Source: Variovorax sp. CAN15 (GTDB taxonomy: Bacteria > Pseudomonadota > Gammaproteobacteria > Burkholderiales > Burkholderiaceae_C). Taken from it: 40,712 nt of DNA. The stretch lies in contig NZ_JASMRZ010000004.1 of NCBI RefSeq assembly GCF_030462475.1, forward strand, positions 129,931 to 170,642, in the 5' to 3' direction. Shown here piece by piece: positions 8,723 to 16,776 of the stretch. A program made the position numbers and the translations under genes. Numbering within the stretch: position 1 is the stretch's first letter; the number at the start of each line of letters is the position of its first letter. The notes under the pieces were generated by a model. It saw nothing but the letters and a program-made list of their open reading frames with translations, ran no database searches and had not been told where the DNA came from.

Positions 8723-10191
8723 AGGTGCTGATCGCGCGTCTCAACCACGAGACCAACACCTTCTCTCCGGTGCCCACGCCGCTCGCGGCCTTCGGGCCCG
8801 ACGGCCCGACCTTCGGCGAGCAGGCCTACCGCGACAACAAGGGCATGCGCACCGCGATGTCGGCCTTCATCGACCTTGCCGAAGCGGCGGGCGCCACGGT
8901 GGTCACGCCGGTATCGGCCTCGGCCAACCCGAGCGGACCGGTCGATGCGCAGGCCTACACCTTGCTTACCCAGTGCATCGTCGACGCGGCGCCGGGCTGC
9001 GACGCCATCCTGCTCGACCTGCACGGCGCGATGGTGGCGCACAACAGCGCCGACGGCGAAGGCGACCTGCTGCTGCGCCTGCGCGCGTCGGCGCCGGGCG
9101 TGCCCATCGGCGTGGCGCTGGATCTGCACGCCAACGTCACGCCCGCGATGGTGGAGAACGCCGACGTGATCGTCGGCTTCAAGACCTACCCGCACGTCGA
9201 CATGTACGAGACCGGCGAGCACGCCGGCCGGCTGCTCTTCGACATGCTTGCCGGACGCAGCAGGCCGCACATGCGCTGGCACCGGCTGCCGCTGATGGCG
9301 CACACGCTGCGCAGCGCCTCCTTCACCGGCGCGATGAAGCAGGCCATCGAGGCGGCGCGGGAGGCGGAAGAGTCGGAATCGCTGGCTGTGTCGATCCTCG
9401 CGGGCTTCTCGCTGTCGGACATCGAGGCGCCGTGCATGAGCGTGATCGCGGTCGATGCGCATTCGCCCGAACGCGCGCAGGCCACGGCCGACCGCATCGC
9501 GGCACAGATGTGGGCGCAGCGCGAAGCCTTCGTCTACCGCAGCGAGCCGCTGGCGGAGTCGATCGCGCGCGCAAAGCTCATCGCCGAGGGCGCGACGCGC
9601 CCGGTGCTGCTGCTCGACCATGGCGACAACTGCATGTCGGGCGGGAGTTGCGACACCATGGACGTGCTGCAGGAAGCGCTGGCCCAGGGACTGCACGGCA
9701 TCGGCGTGGGGCCGCTGTGCGACCCGGAGGCGGTGGCGCAGCTTGTCGCGGCGGGCGAGGGCGCGCAGATGACGGTGGCGCTCGGCAACAAAGTCTCGCT
9801 CGCGGGCATCGGCCTCGAGAAGACGCCGGTGCGCCTGACGGGCATCGTGCGCACCATCGGCAACGGCGAGTACGTCATCACCGGGCCCACCTACACCGGC
9901 CAGCGCAGCAGCATGGGCCGCACGGTGCTCTTCGACATCGGCGCGGCGCGCATCGTGGTGACCGAGCGCACGCAGGAGCCGTGGGACATCGGCGTCTTCG
10001 AGTGCGCGGGGCTCGATCCGCGCAAGGAGCGCTTCCTGCTGCTCAAGTCGCGCATGTACTGCCGGCCGGTGTTCGAGCCCCTCTCGGCGGCGCTGGTGGA
10101 GTGCGACAGTCCGGGCGTCACGAGTTCGGACTACGGCCTGTTCCCGTTCAGCAAGGTGTGCCGGCCGGTCTTTCCCCTCGACGCCATGTGA
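8719..10191 (+). CDS. M81-family metallohydrolase (MlrC-like)
   Basis: The 490-residue protein starts MKVLIARLNHETNTFSP and has the M81/MlrC metal-site motifs: H10-E11 in NHETNTFSP, D100/H102 in LLDLHGAMV, D135/H137 in ALDLHANV, and TYPHVDMYETG (156-166). The C-terminal MlrC domain begins near LLLDHGDNCMSGG. The founding member, MlrC, hydrolyses linear microcystin fragments. Most relatives, like this one, sit in catabolic operons with ABC transporters and have no assigned substrate. The start overlaps the M20 stop (ATGA), so the two hydrolases are coupled and probably act successively on the imported compound. Confidence 0.88.
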   Translation: MKVLIARLNHETNTFSPVPTPLAAFGPDGPTFGEQAYRDNKGMRTAMSAFIDLAEAAGATVVTPVSASANPSGPVDAQAYTLLTQCIVDAAPGCDAILLDLHGAMVAHNSADGEGDLLLRLRASAPGVPIGVALDLHANVTPAMVENADVIVGFKTYPHVDMYETGEHAGRLLFDMLAGRSRPHMRWHRLPLMAHTLRSASFTGAMKQAIEAAREAEESESLAVSILAGFSLSDIEAPCMSVIAVDAHSPERAQATADRIAAQMWAQREAFVYRSEPLAESIARAKLIAEGATRPVLLLDHGDNCMSGGSCDTMDVLQEALAQGLHGIGVGPLCDPEAVAQLVAAGEGAQMTVALGNKVSLAGIGLEKTPVRLTGIVRTIGNGEYVITGPTYTGQRSSMGRTVLFDIGAARIVVTERTQEPWDIGVFECAGLDPRKERFLLLKSRMYCRPVFEPLSAALVECDSPGVTSSDYGLFPFSKVCRPVFPLDAM

Positions 10192-10331
10192 TTGCGAGGA
10201 GCGGTGAGGGAGGAGGGGCTCCGGCAGCCGCATTCCATGACCTGCGAGGTCATCGACCCGTTTCGCACGCGGCGCGACCATTCCTTCACCCCGCGATGTT
10301 GCGGGTCGACACCCCGAAAGGAATGGTCAAC
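10192..10331 (+). promoter_or_regulatory. structured leader of the NTF2-like gene
   Basis: This 140-base gap contains a 6-bp hairpin ATGACC-TGCGA-GGTCAT (10237-10253). It is followed by the long-range inverted repeat described separately (10276-10328), whose loop holds CCCGC-N6-GCGGG (10290-10305). It matches no riboswitch class I can recognise. It may be a regulatory leader, a processing site, or both. Confidence 0.4.
10276..10328 (+). promoter_or_regulatory. 11-bp inverted repeat that can sequester the ribosome-binding site
   Basis: GACCATTCCTT (10276-10286) is the perfect reverse complement of AAGGAATGGTC (10318-10328). The right arm contains most of the AAAGGA ribosome-binding site (10317-10322) that serves ATG 10332 and also covers an alternative ATG at 10323. 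Pairing in mRNA would block initiation. The pairing is seen directly; the regulatory role is inference. Confidence 0.45.
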
Positions 10332-10709
10332 ATGAACACTGCCGCACACGATGCCACCACCATCGCCCAACGCTACATCGCAGTCTGGAACGAAACCGAT
10401 GCCGAGCGCCGCGCCGCGCTGATCGAAGCCGGCTGGACCGCCGACGCTCACTACGTCGACCCGATTGCGCAGGCCAGCGGACGCGAGCAGATCAGCGCGC
10501 TGGTCGGCGCGGTGCATCAGCGCTATCCGGGTTTCCGCTTCAACCTGCTGGGCAAGCCCGATTCGCACGGCGAACACCTGCGCTTCTCGTGGACATTGGG
10601 ACCGAGCGGCGCCGAAGACATGATCCAGGGCACCGACTTTGCGCGGATCGATGCGGGCAAGCTGCGTTCGGTGACGGGCTTCCTGGACAAGGTGCCGGTC
10701 GGCGCCTGA
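10332..10709 (+). CDS. NTF2-like / SnoaL-type small protein
   Basis: The 125-residue soluble protein has the cone-shaped alpha+beta NTF2-like pattern: TTIAQRYIAVWNETDAERR, then ADAHYVDPIAQASGREQISA, GFRFNLLGKPDSHGEHLRFS, and ending with RIDAGKLRSVTGFLDKVP. Members range from isomerases and polyketide cyclases to non-enzymatic ligand binders, so no reaction is assigned. ATG 10332 is preceded by AAAGGA nine bases upstream. It follows the M81 gene on the same strand after a 140-base structured leader and may be the last gene of the transporter/hydrolase operon. It could also be a separately controlled gene related to the cluster to its right. Confidence 0.75.
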   Translation: MNTAAHDATTIAQRYIAVWNETDAERRAALIEAGWTADAHYVDPIAQASGREQISALVGAVHQRYPGFRFNLLGKPDSHGEHLRFSWTLGPSGAEDMIQGTDFARIDAGKLRSVTGFLDKVPVGA

Positions 10710-10718
10710 TCGGCGAAG

Positions 10719-10751
10719 ACTGAACGAAAACTGAACGAAAACTGAACGGAG
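10719..10751. repeat. three tandem 11-bp repeats (ACTGAACGAAA)
   Basis: Units at 10719-10729, 10730-10740 and 10741-10751; the last differs at two positions near its end. They lie in the 52-base gap where the NTF2-like gene and the GAF/Fis regulator gene converge. No hairpin or T-run accompanies them. They may be a replication-slippage product or a small protein-binding site. Confidence 0.7.
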
Positions 10752-10761
10752 AAGGCCTGCT

Positions 10762-11910
10762 TCAGTCCTGCGCCCCGGCAGGCCGCCCGCGCCAAAGCTT
10801 GCGGTAGACGGTCGCGCGGCTGATGCCCAACGCCCGTGCCGCTTCCGCCACATTGCCGCGCGCATCGGCCACCGCCTTTCGGATCAGCGCGGCTTCCACG
10901 TCGCGCAGCCGGGGCCGCCCGTCGGCGGAAACGGCGGCGCAAGAGGCGCTGGCATTGCCACCTCGCTGAGGCCGCACCTGCACCCGCAGGCCGGACCACA
11001 GCGGCACCTCGAGCACGGCGTCGCCGCGACGGGCCGCGTCGAACATCATGTGAAGGGGCAGGGCGAACAGGTCGTTGAAGTTCAGGGCGTGGTCGCTGTG
11101 CGGCAGCGGCTGGTGCAACATCTGCCGGGCCGCTGCGTTGGCTCCCGTCACGGTGCCGGCCGCGTCGATGCACAGCAGCCCTTCGGTCGCTTCACTGCCC
11201 GAACTGCCCGGCCATGCCAGGTGCAGCAGCAGTTCGCAGGGCTCGCGCATCACCAGCATGTTCTCGATGTTGCGCGCGGAGAGAGTGGCCAGGTGGCGCA
11301 GTTCGGGCCGCTCGACCACCTGCACGCCGGTCAGGTCGAGCATGCCGATGCAGTCGCCCCGGGGGCCGAAGAGGGGGGCGCCGGCGCAGCTGTAGACGCT
11401 GGTGTCGTCGAAGAAATGCTCACCGCGGTGCAGCCACACCGATTCCTGCTCGGCCAGCGCGGTACCGATGGCGCTGGTGCCGATGGCGCGCTCGGACAGA
11501 TCGACTCCGATTCGTCCGATGTCGCGCGCGTAGCGGCTCGCCGCATCGGTGCCGTCGGGCAGGTTGCCCACGTCGACCACGATGCCCTCGGCATCGGTGA
11601 GCACGGCGAAATAGCGGGTGTCGGCGATGGCACGGGAGAGTTGCTCGATCACCGGCCGGGCCGCGGCGACCAGCGCCCGGTTGCGCTCGACGATGTCGAT
11701 ACTGGCCGATCGGCTCACCGGCTCGAATGCGACGCGCTGCTGCGGCCGCCGGCCGGCCTCGATGCAGCGCTGCCAGGAGCGGGTGATCCATGAATCGATG
11801 CGGGCGGCCCCGCGTGCCCGCTGGGGCGCCTCGCCCTCGATCAGTTCGCGGCGGGCTTGGGCGATTGCCAGGGAGCGCTCAGGAGGCGGCGAAACGATTG
11901 ATACGGACAT
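10762..11910 (-). CDS. GAF-PAS-like-Fis transcriptional regulator lacking the AAA+ domain (AcoR-related)
   Basis: The 382-residue protein begins [20 protein letters not shown] and contains [14 protein letters not shown], typical of the AcoR family N-terminus. A GAF sensor follows ([55 protein letters not shown]), then a short PAS-like segment ([20 protein letters not shown]). The C-terminal Fis-type helix-turn-helix is [20 protein letters not shown] with [14 protein letters not shown]. AcoR-type activators are about 650 residues with a sigma-54-interacting AAA+ domain; neither Walker motifs nor GAFTGA occur here. ATG 11910 is used; a TTG at 11961 would extend it. It is divergent from the Mo-hydroxylase operon and is its probable regulator. 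Confidence 0.85.
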   Translation of the reverse strand: MSVSIVSPPPERSLAIAQARRELIEGEAPQRARGAARIDSWITRSWQRCIEAGRRPQQRVAFEPVSRSASIDIVERNRALVAAARPVIEQLSRAIADTRYFAVLTDAEGIVVDVGNLPDGTDAASRYARDIGRIGVDLSERAIGTSAIGTALAEQESVWLHRGEHFFDDTSVYSCAGAPLFGPRGDCIGMLDLTGVQVVERPELRHLATLSARNIENMLVMREPCELLLHLAWPGSSGSEATEGLLCIDAAGTVTGANAAARQMLHQPLPHSDHALNFNDLFALPLHMMFDAARRGDAVLEVPLWSGLRVQVRPQRGGNASASCAAVSADGRPRLRDVEAALIRKAVADARGNVAEAARALGISRATVYRKLWRGRPAGAQD

Positions 11911-12088
11911 CGTGGTTTTTCGCGCTTGTACGCGGGCTTTTCCTGGCCCGCCGGACGGCAAGCTGTTTCATTTTGAGAATTTCGCGCGCTCTGTGCAAGT
12001 GTCAAGGGTTTTGCCTAGGATAGTGCGAAAGGTCGGCATCCAAGATGCTTTCGCTGAAACAGCCATCACCTTTTACGGAGACAGCCAA
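11911..12088. promoter_or_regulatory. divergent promoter region of the Mo-hydroxylase operon, with a matched half-site pair
   Basis: CTGTTTCA (11963-11970) and its exact reverse complement TGAAACAG (12055-12062) flank the middle of the 178-base gap. They may be half-sites for the GAF/Fis regulator. A weak -10-like TAGGAT lies at 12016-12021. The small-subunit gene has a clear GGAG ribosome-binding site at 12077-12080. I found no good sigma-54 (-24/-12) promoter. Confidence 0.4.
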
Positions 12089-12586
12089 ATGCAGGTCGCA
12101 TTCAAGGTCAACGGCCGCCAGGTCACGGTCGACGCCCCTCCCAACACCTTCCTCGTCCACGCGCTGCGCGAGCATCTCCATCTCACCGGAACGCACGTCG
12201 GCTGCGACACCGCCCAATGCGGCGCCTGCACCGTCCACGTGAACGGGCGCGCGGTCAAGTCGTGCAACGTGCTGGTGGCCCAGGCGGCCGGCGCCGAGGT
12301 CACCACCATCGAGGGCATCGCCGAGGCCGACGGCACGATGCATCCCATGCAGGCGGCGTTCAAGGAATGCCACGGTCTGCAGTGCGGCTTCTGCACTCCC
12401 GGCATGGTCATGAGCGCCATCGACCTGTGCACCCACCATCCCAAGTCGAGTGAAACCGAGATCCGCGAGCTGCTCGACGGCAACCTCTGCCGCTGCACGG
12501 GCTACCAGAACATCGTCAAGGCAGTGAAGATGGGCGGCGAGGCGATGGCCTCGGGCACTCCCGTCAAGACAACCGTCACGGCGTGA
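12089..12586 (+). CDS. molybdenum hydroxylase small subunit, 2x[2Fe-2S] (CoxS-like)
   Basis: The 165-residue protein carries both iron-sulfur clusters of the xanthine oxidase family. Plant-type ferredoxin cysteines are C39, C44, C47 and C59 ([18 protein letters not shown]). The C-terminal helical cluster uses C99, C102, C134 and C136 ([19 protein letters not shown]). It passes electrons from the Mo site to FAD. The start at 12089 has GGAG eight bases upstream; longer in-frame starts would run through the divergent promoter. It is the first gene of the operon, followed 13 bases later by the large subunit. No Tat signal is present, so the enzyme is cytoplasmic. Confidence 0.93.
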   Translation: MQVAFKVNGRQVTVDAPPNTFLVHALREHLHLTGTHVGCDTAQCGACTVHVNGRAVKSCNVLVAQAAGAEVTTIEGIAEADGTMHPMQAAFKECHGLQCGFCTPGMVMSAIDLCTHHPKSSETEIRELLDGNLCRCTGYQNIVKAVKMGGEAMASGTPVKTTVTA

Positions 12587-12599
12587 AGGGAGCGACATC

Positions 12600-14987
12600 A
12601 TGGGTGCTTCCGACTTCTCGAACCTGCCCCACATCGGCGAGGCTCTGCGCCGCAAGGAGGACTACCGCTTCCTGACGGGCGCCGGGAACTACACCGACGA
12701 CATCACGCTGGCCAACCAGAGCCATGCGGTCTTCGTGCGCTCGCCGCACGCCCACGCCGTCATCAAGTCGGTCGACACCGCCCAGGCGCTGAAGATGCCC
12801 GGCGTGGTCGGTGTCTTCAGCGGCAAGGACATCGAGGGCAAGATGGGCGGCCTGCCCTGCGGCTGGCTCATCAACAACCCCGACGGCACCCCGATGAAGG
12901 AGCCGATGCACCCGATCCTGGCCATCAACAAGGTGCGCTACGTGGGCGACCACGTGGCCATGGTGGTCGCCGAGACGGTGGAGCAGGCAAGGAACGCCGC
13001 CGAGGCGGTGGTGGTCGACTACGAGGTGCTCCCCGCGCTCGTGAGCGTGGCCGACGCCGCGAAGAAGGCCGGCGGCGTCACGCTGCACGACGAGGCGCCC
13101 GACAACCAGTGCTACAAGTGGGCGCTGGGCGACAAGGCGGCGGTCGATGCGGTGTTCGCCAATGCCGCGCATGTGACGAAGCTCGACCTCGTCAACAACC
13201 GGCTGGTGCCCAACCCCATCGAGCCGCGCGTGGCCATCGGCAGCTACAACCGCGCCGGCGACGACTACACGCTGTACGTGTCCAACCAGAACCCGCACGT
13301 CGAGCGCCTGCTGATGACGGCCTTCGTGCTGGGCCTGCCAGAGCACAAGGTGCGGGTGATCGCACCCGACGTGGGGGGCGGCTTCGGTTCCAAGATCTTC
13401 CTGTATGCCGAGGACGTGTGCCTGACCTGGGCAGCGAGACAGCTCAACCGCAACATCAAGTGGACGGCCGACCGTTCGGAATGCTTCCTGTCCGACGCGC
13501 ATGGCCGCGACCACGTGAGCCACGCCGAGATGGCGATGGACAAGGATGGCAAGTTCCTCGCGCTGCGCGTGCATACCGACGCCAACCTCGGCGCCTACCT
13601 GTCGACCTTCTCGACGGCGGTACCGACCATCCTCTACGCCACGCTGCTGGCGGGCCAGTACACCACGCCGCAGATCTACGTCGAGGTGGATGCCTGGTTC
13701 ACCAACACCGCGCCGGTCGACGCATACCGCGGGGCGGGGCGGCCCGAAGCCACCTACCTGCTTGAGCGGCTGGTGTCGCGCTGCGCGTGGGAGATGAAGC
13801 TGGGGCAGGACGAGATCCGCAAGCGCAACTTCATCACCGCCTTCCCGTACCAGACGCCGGTAGCGCTGCAGTACGACACCGGCGACTTCCATGCCTGCAT
13901 GGACAAGGCCCGGGTGCTGGCCGAGGTCGACGGCTATGCGGCGCGCAAGGCGGCCAGCGAAGCCAACGGCAAGCTGCGCGGCATCGGCTACTCGAGCTAC
14001 ATCGAGGCCTGCGGCATCGCGCCGTCGAACATCGCGGGCGCGCTCGGTGCGCGCGCGGGCCTGTTCGAGTGCGGCGAGATCCGCGTGCATCCCACGGGCA
14101 GCGTCACGGTGTTCACCGGCTCGCACAGCCACGGCCAGGGCCACGAGACCACCTTCGCGCAGGTCGTGGCGGCACGGCTTGGCATTCCGGTCGAGAACGT
14201 CGACGTGGTGCACGGCGACACCGGCCGCGTGCCCTTCGGCATGGGCACCTACGGCTCGCGTTCCATCTCGGTGGGCGGCGCGGCCATCATGAAGGCGCTG
14301 GACAAGATCGAGACCAAGGCCAAGAAGATCGCCGCGCACCTGATGGAGGCGAGCGACGCCGACATCGAGTTCGCCAACGGCGAGTTCACGGTCAAGGGCA
14401 CCGACAAGAAGATCCCCTTCGGCCAGGTGGCGCTCACGGCCTACGTGCCGCACAACTACCCGCTCGACAAGCTGGAGCCGGGCCTGAACGAAACCGCCTT
14501 CTACGACCCGACCAACTTCACTTTCCCGGGCGGCACCTACATCTGCGAGGTCGAGGTCGACAGGCAGACCGGCGAGGTCAGGGTCGACCGTTTCACCGCG
14601 GTGGACGACTTCGGCACCATCATCAACCCGATGATCGTCGAGGGCCAGGTGCACGGCGGGCTGGTGCAGGGCATCGGCCAGGCGCTGCTGGAGAACTGCG
14701 TCTACGACAACGAAACCGGCCAGCTGCTCACCGGCAGCTTCATGGACTACGCCATGCCGCGCGCCGGCGACTTCCCGCAGTTCAAGCTGGACACCGTGTG
14801 CACGCCGTGCACCCACAACCCGCTGGGCACCAAGGGCTGCGGCGAGGCGGGGGCCATCGGCTCGCCGCCGGCCGTGATCAACGCCGTGCTCGACGCGCTG
14901 GCGCCGCTGGGCGTCAAGGATTTCGACATGCCCGCTTCTCCCGCCCGCGTGTGGGAAGCGATGCAGGCTGCAGCCGCCAACCCCTGA
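12600..14987 (+). CDS. molybdenum hydroxylase large subunit, form II (CoxL-like, not a true CO dehydrogenase)
   Basis: The 795-residue catalytic subunit binds molybdopterin-cytosine-dinucleotide. Recognisable features are [20 protein letters not shown] at the N-terminus, [17 protein letters not shown], and the active-site loop AYRGAGRPE at 375-383. The C-terminal part has [26 protein letters not shown] with the catalytic glutamate near residue 749, and [13 protein letters not shown]. True Mo-Cu CO dehydrogenases have AYRCSFR, whose cysteine binds copper. This protein has glycine there, the 'form II' signature, and therefore probably hydroxylates an aldehyde, N-heterocycle or other unknown substrate. 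Length and order match the family. It is flanked by small and FAD subunit genes and followed by Cox-type maturation genes. Confidence 0.93.
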   Translation: MGASDFSNLPHIGEALRRKEDYRFLTGAGNYTDDITLANQSHAVFVRSPHAHAVIKSVDTAQALKMPGVVGVFSGKDIEGKMGGLPCGWLINNPDGTPMKEPMHPILAINKVRYVGDHVAMVVAETVEQARNAAEAVVVDYEVLPALVSVADAAKKAGGVTLHDEAPDNQCYKWALGDKAAVDAVFANAAHVTKLDLVNNRLVPNPIEPRVAIGSYNRAGDDYTLYVSNQNPHVERLLMTAFVLGLPEHKVRVIAPDVGGGFGSKIFLYAEDVCLTWAARQLNRNIKWTADRSECFLSDAHGRDHVSHAEMAMDKDGKFLALRVHTDANLGAYLSTFSTAVPTILYATLLAGQYTTPQIYVEVDAWFTNTAPVDAYRGAGRPEATYLLERLVSRCAWEMKLGQDEIRKRNFITAFPYQTPVALQYDTGDFHACMDKARVLAEVDGYAARKAASEANGKLRGIGYSSYIEACGIAPSNIAGALGARAGLFECGEIRVHPTGSVTVFTGSHSHGQGHETTFAQVVAARLGIPVENVDVVHGDTGRVPFGMGTYGSRSISVGGAAIMKALDKIETKAKKIAAHLMEASDADIEFANGEFTVKGTDKKIPFGQVALTAYVPHNYPLDKLEPGLNETAFYDPTNFTFPGGTYICEVEVDRQTGEVRVDRFTAVDDFGTIINPMIVEGQVHGGLVQGIGQALLENCVYDNETGQLLTGSFMDYAMPRAGDFPQFKLDTVCTPCTHNPLGTKGCGEAGAIGSPPAVINAVLDALAPLGVKDFDMPASPARVWEAMQAAAANP

Positions 14988-15019
14988 ACCAAGACGAAGA
15001 ACAAAGAAGGAATCACACC

Positions 15020-15811
15020 ATGTACGCCTTCACACTTGAACGGCCCGCCTCGGTGGCCGACGCGGCAAGGCTCGCGGCCGCCGGCGCCAAGCCGCTGGCC
15101 GGCGGACAGACCCTGCTGGCTTCCATGAAGCTGCGGCTTTCTGCGCCCGAGCAGCTCGTGGACCTGAGCGGCATCAAGGAGCTCACCGGCATCACGAAGA
15201 CCGGCGACGCCATCACCATCGGCGCCATGTCGCGCCACCTCGACGTGGCGAACAACGCCGACGTGAAGGCCGCCTACCCTGCGCTGGCCGACCTGGCTTC
15301 GCGCATCGGTGACCGGCAGGTGCGCGCGATGGGCACCATCGGCGGCTCGGTGGCCAACAACGACCCGGCCGCGTGCTACCCCAGCGCGGTGCTGGCCTCG
15401 GGCGCGACCATCGTCACCTCCAGGCGCGAGATCGCGGCCGACGACTTCTTCCTCGGCCTCTTCACCACGGCGCTGGAAGACGGCGAGCTGATCACCGCGA
15501 TCCGCTTCCCGGTCCCGAAGCGCGCCGTGTACGAGAAGCTGCGCCAGAAGGCGTCGAACTTTCCGCTGGTCGGCGTGTTCCTCGCGCAGTACGACAGCGG
15601 CGTGCGCGTGGCGGTCACCGGCGCGGGCAACGGCGTGTTCCGCCATGCCGGCCTGGAAGACGCGCTCAACAAGAGCTTCACCGCAGCCGCTGCCGCGGCC
15701 GTGAAGATCGACGCGAGCGATCTGAACAGCGACCTGCATGCCTCGGCCGCCTACCGCGCGAACCTGATCAGCGTGCTGACGCAGCGCGCAGTCACCAAGG
15801 CCCTGGGCTGA
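15020..15811 (+). CDS. molybdenum hydroxylase medium subunit, FAD-binding (CoxM-like)
   Basis: The 263-residue protein has the two FAD-binding motifs of the family: AGGQTLLASMKLR (27-39) and TIGGSVANNDPAACYP (106-121). The CoxM C-terminal domain follows (KRAVYEKLRQKASNFPLVGV, AVTGAGNGVFRH). It receives electrons from the iron-sulfur subunit and passes them to an acceptor, possibly quinone, since a CoxG-like protein is encoded downstream. The start has AGG nine bases before ATG 15020. It closes the structural part of the operon, and a strong hairpin follows at 15839-15865. Confidence 0.93.
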   Translation: MYAFTLERPASVADAARLAAAGAKPLAGGQTLLASMKLRLSAPEQLVDLSGIKELTGITKTGDAITIGAMSRHLDVANNADVKAAYPALADLASRIGDRQVRAMGTIGGSVANNDPAACYPSAVLASGATIVTSRREIAADDFFLGLFTTALEDGELITAIRFPVPKRAVYEKLRQKASNFPLVGVFLAQYDSGVRVAVTGAGNGVFRHAGLEDALNKSFTAAAAAAVKIDASDLNSDLHASAAYRANLISVLTQRAVTKALG

Positions 15812-15838
15812 AGAAGCCGGGGTCGTTGTTCGCTCACC

Positions 15839-15865
15839 GGAAGACGCGACAGCTTCGCGTCTTCC
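15839..15865 (+). other. intercistronic hairpin, 11-bp perfect stem
   Basis: GGAAGACGCGA (15839-15849) and TCGCGTCTTCC (15855-15865) pair perfectly around loop CAGCT, 14 bases before the CoxD-like start. No U-run follows, so it is not a standard intrinsic terminator. It may separate expression of the enzyme subunits from the maturation genes by 3'-end protection or partial termination. Confidence 0.6.
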
Positions 15866-15878
15866 GCTACGCTTCGCC

Positions 15879-16769
15879 ATGATCTTCCCGAGCATCGACT
15901 CCCTCTCCGCCGGACTGATGCAGGCCGGCTACTTCGCCGACCGGCGCCTGGCCACGGCCGTGTTCCTCGCGCTCAAGCTGCAGCGCCCGCTGCTGCTCGA
16001 AGGCGAGCCCGGCGTCGGCAAGACCGAGCTGGCGAAAGCACTGTCGACCGCTCTCAACCGCGAGCTGCTGCGCCTGCAGTGCTACGACGGCCTGGAGCAG
16101 CGCGAGGCGCTCTATGAATGGAACTACGCGGCGCAGCTGTTGCATATGCGCGCCGCGGAGGCCACTGGTGCCGCCCGCGACGTGGAGGCCGAGGTCTACC
16201 AGCCGCACTACCTGATCCGCCGCCCGTTGCTGCAGGCGCTGCAGACGCCGCTGCCCGGCGCCGTGCTGCTGATCGACGAGGTGGACCGCGCTGATGAGCC
16301 CTTCGAGGCCTTCCTGCTCGAATACCTGGGCGAGTACCAGGTGAGCATTCCCGAGCTGGGCACGGTGCGCGCGGTGGTGTCCCCCGTCACCATCCTCACG
16401 AGCAACCGCACCCGCGAGCTCAACGACGCGGTGAAGCGCCGCTGCCTCTACCACTGGCTCGACTACCCCGAGCGCGAGCGCGAGCTGGCCATCGTGCGCG
16501 CGCAGGTGCCCGAGGCTGGAGAGAAGCTCTCGGCGCAGGTGGCCGCCTTCGTCGCGCGGCTGCGTGAGACGCCCTTCGCCAACGCCTTCCAGCGCGCGCC
16601 TGGCATCGCCGAGAGCGTCGAATGGGCGAGGGCGCTGATCGCGCTCGACACCGTGGAGCTCGACCCCGAAGTGGTGGTCGACACCGCCGGCATCCTGTTC
16701 AAGCAGCGCGACGACGTGGCCGCGCTGACGCAGGAGCTGGCGTCGGATCTGCTCAAGCCCGAGGCTTGA
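15879..16769 (+). CDS. MoxR-type AAA+ ATPase (CoxD-like)
   Basis: The 296-residue protein has Walker A GEPGVGKTE (42-50), Walker B VLLIDEVDRADE (about 129-138) and the sensor TILTSNRTREL. This is the MoxR/CoxD ATPase pattern. CoxD of Oligotropha is a membrane-associated chaperone needed to put sulfur, and then copper, into the Mo site of CO dehydrogenase. With VWA partners, MoxR ATPases act as metal-centre assembly machines. No ribosome-binding site is obvious before ATG 15879, and the adjacent hairpin may affect its expression. It ends seven bases before the VWA gene. Confidence 0.9.
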   Translation: MIFPSIDSLSAGLMQAGYFADRRLATAVFLALKLQRPLLLEGEPGVGKTELAKALSTALNRELLRLQCYDGLEQREALYEWNYAAQLLHMRAAEATGAARDVEAEVYQPHYLIRRPLLQALQTPLPGAVLLIDEVDRADEPFEAFLLEYLGEYQVSIPELGTVRAVVSPVTILTSNRTRELNDAVKRRCLYHWLDYPERERELAIVRAQVPEAGEKLSAQVAAFVARLRETPFANAFQRAPGIAESVEWARALIALDTVELDPEVVVDTAGILFKQRDDVAALTQELASDLLKPEA

Positions 16770-16776
16770 TCGACCG

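Noticed and set aside
10719..10751. CRISPR array
   Set aside because: Units are 11 bases, contiguous and without spacers; no cas genes are present.
11944..11961. Sigma-54 promoter-like TGG...GGCA
   Set aside because: The -12 element is CGGC rather than TTGC and the regulator lacks the sigma-54 interaction domain.
12576..14816. Open frame of 746 codons on the minus strand
   Set aside because: It is entirely antisense to the Mo large subunit, with no recognisable domain.
12089..15811. Aerobic carbon monoxide dehydrogenase (form I)
   Set aside because: The active-site loop is AYRGAGR, lacking the cysteine that binds copper in true CO dehydrogenase.
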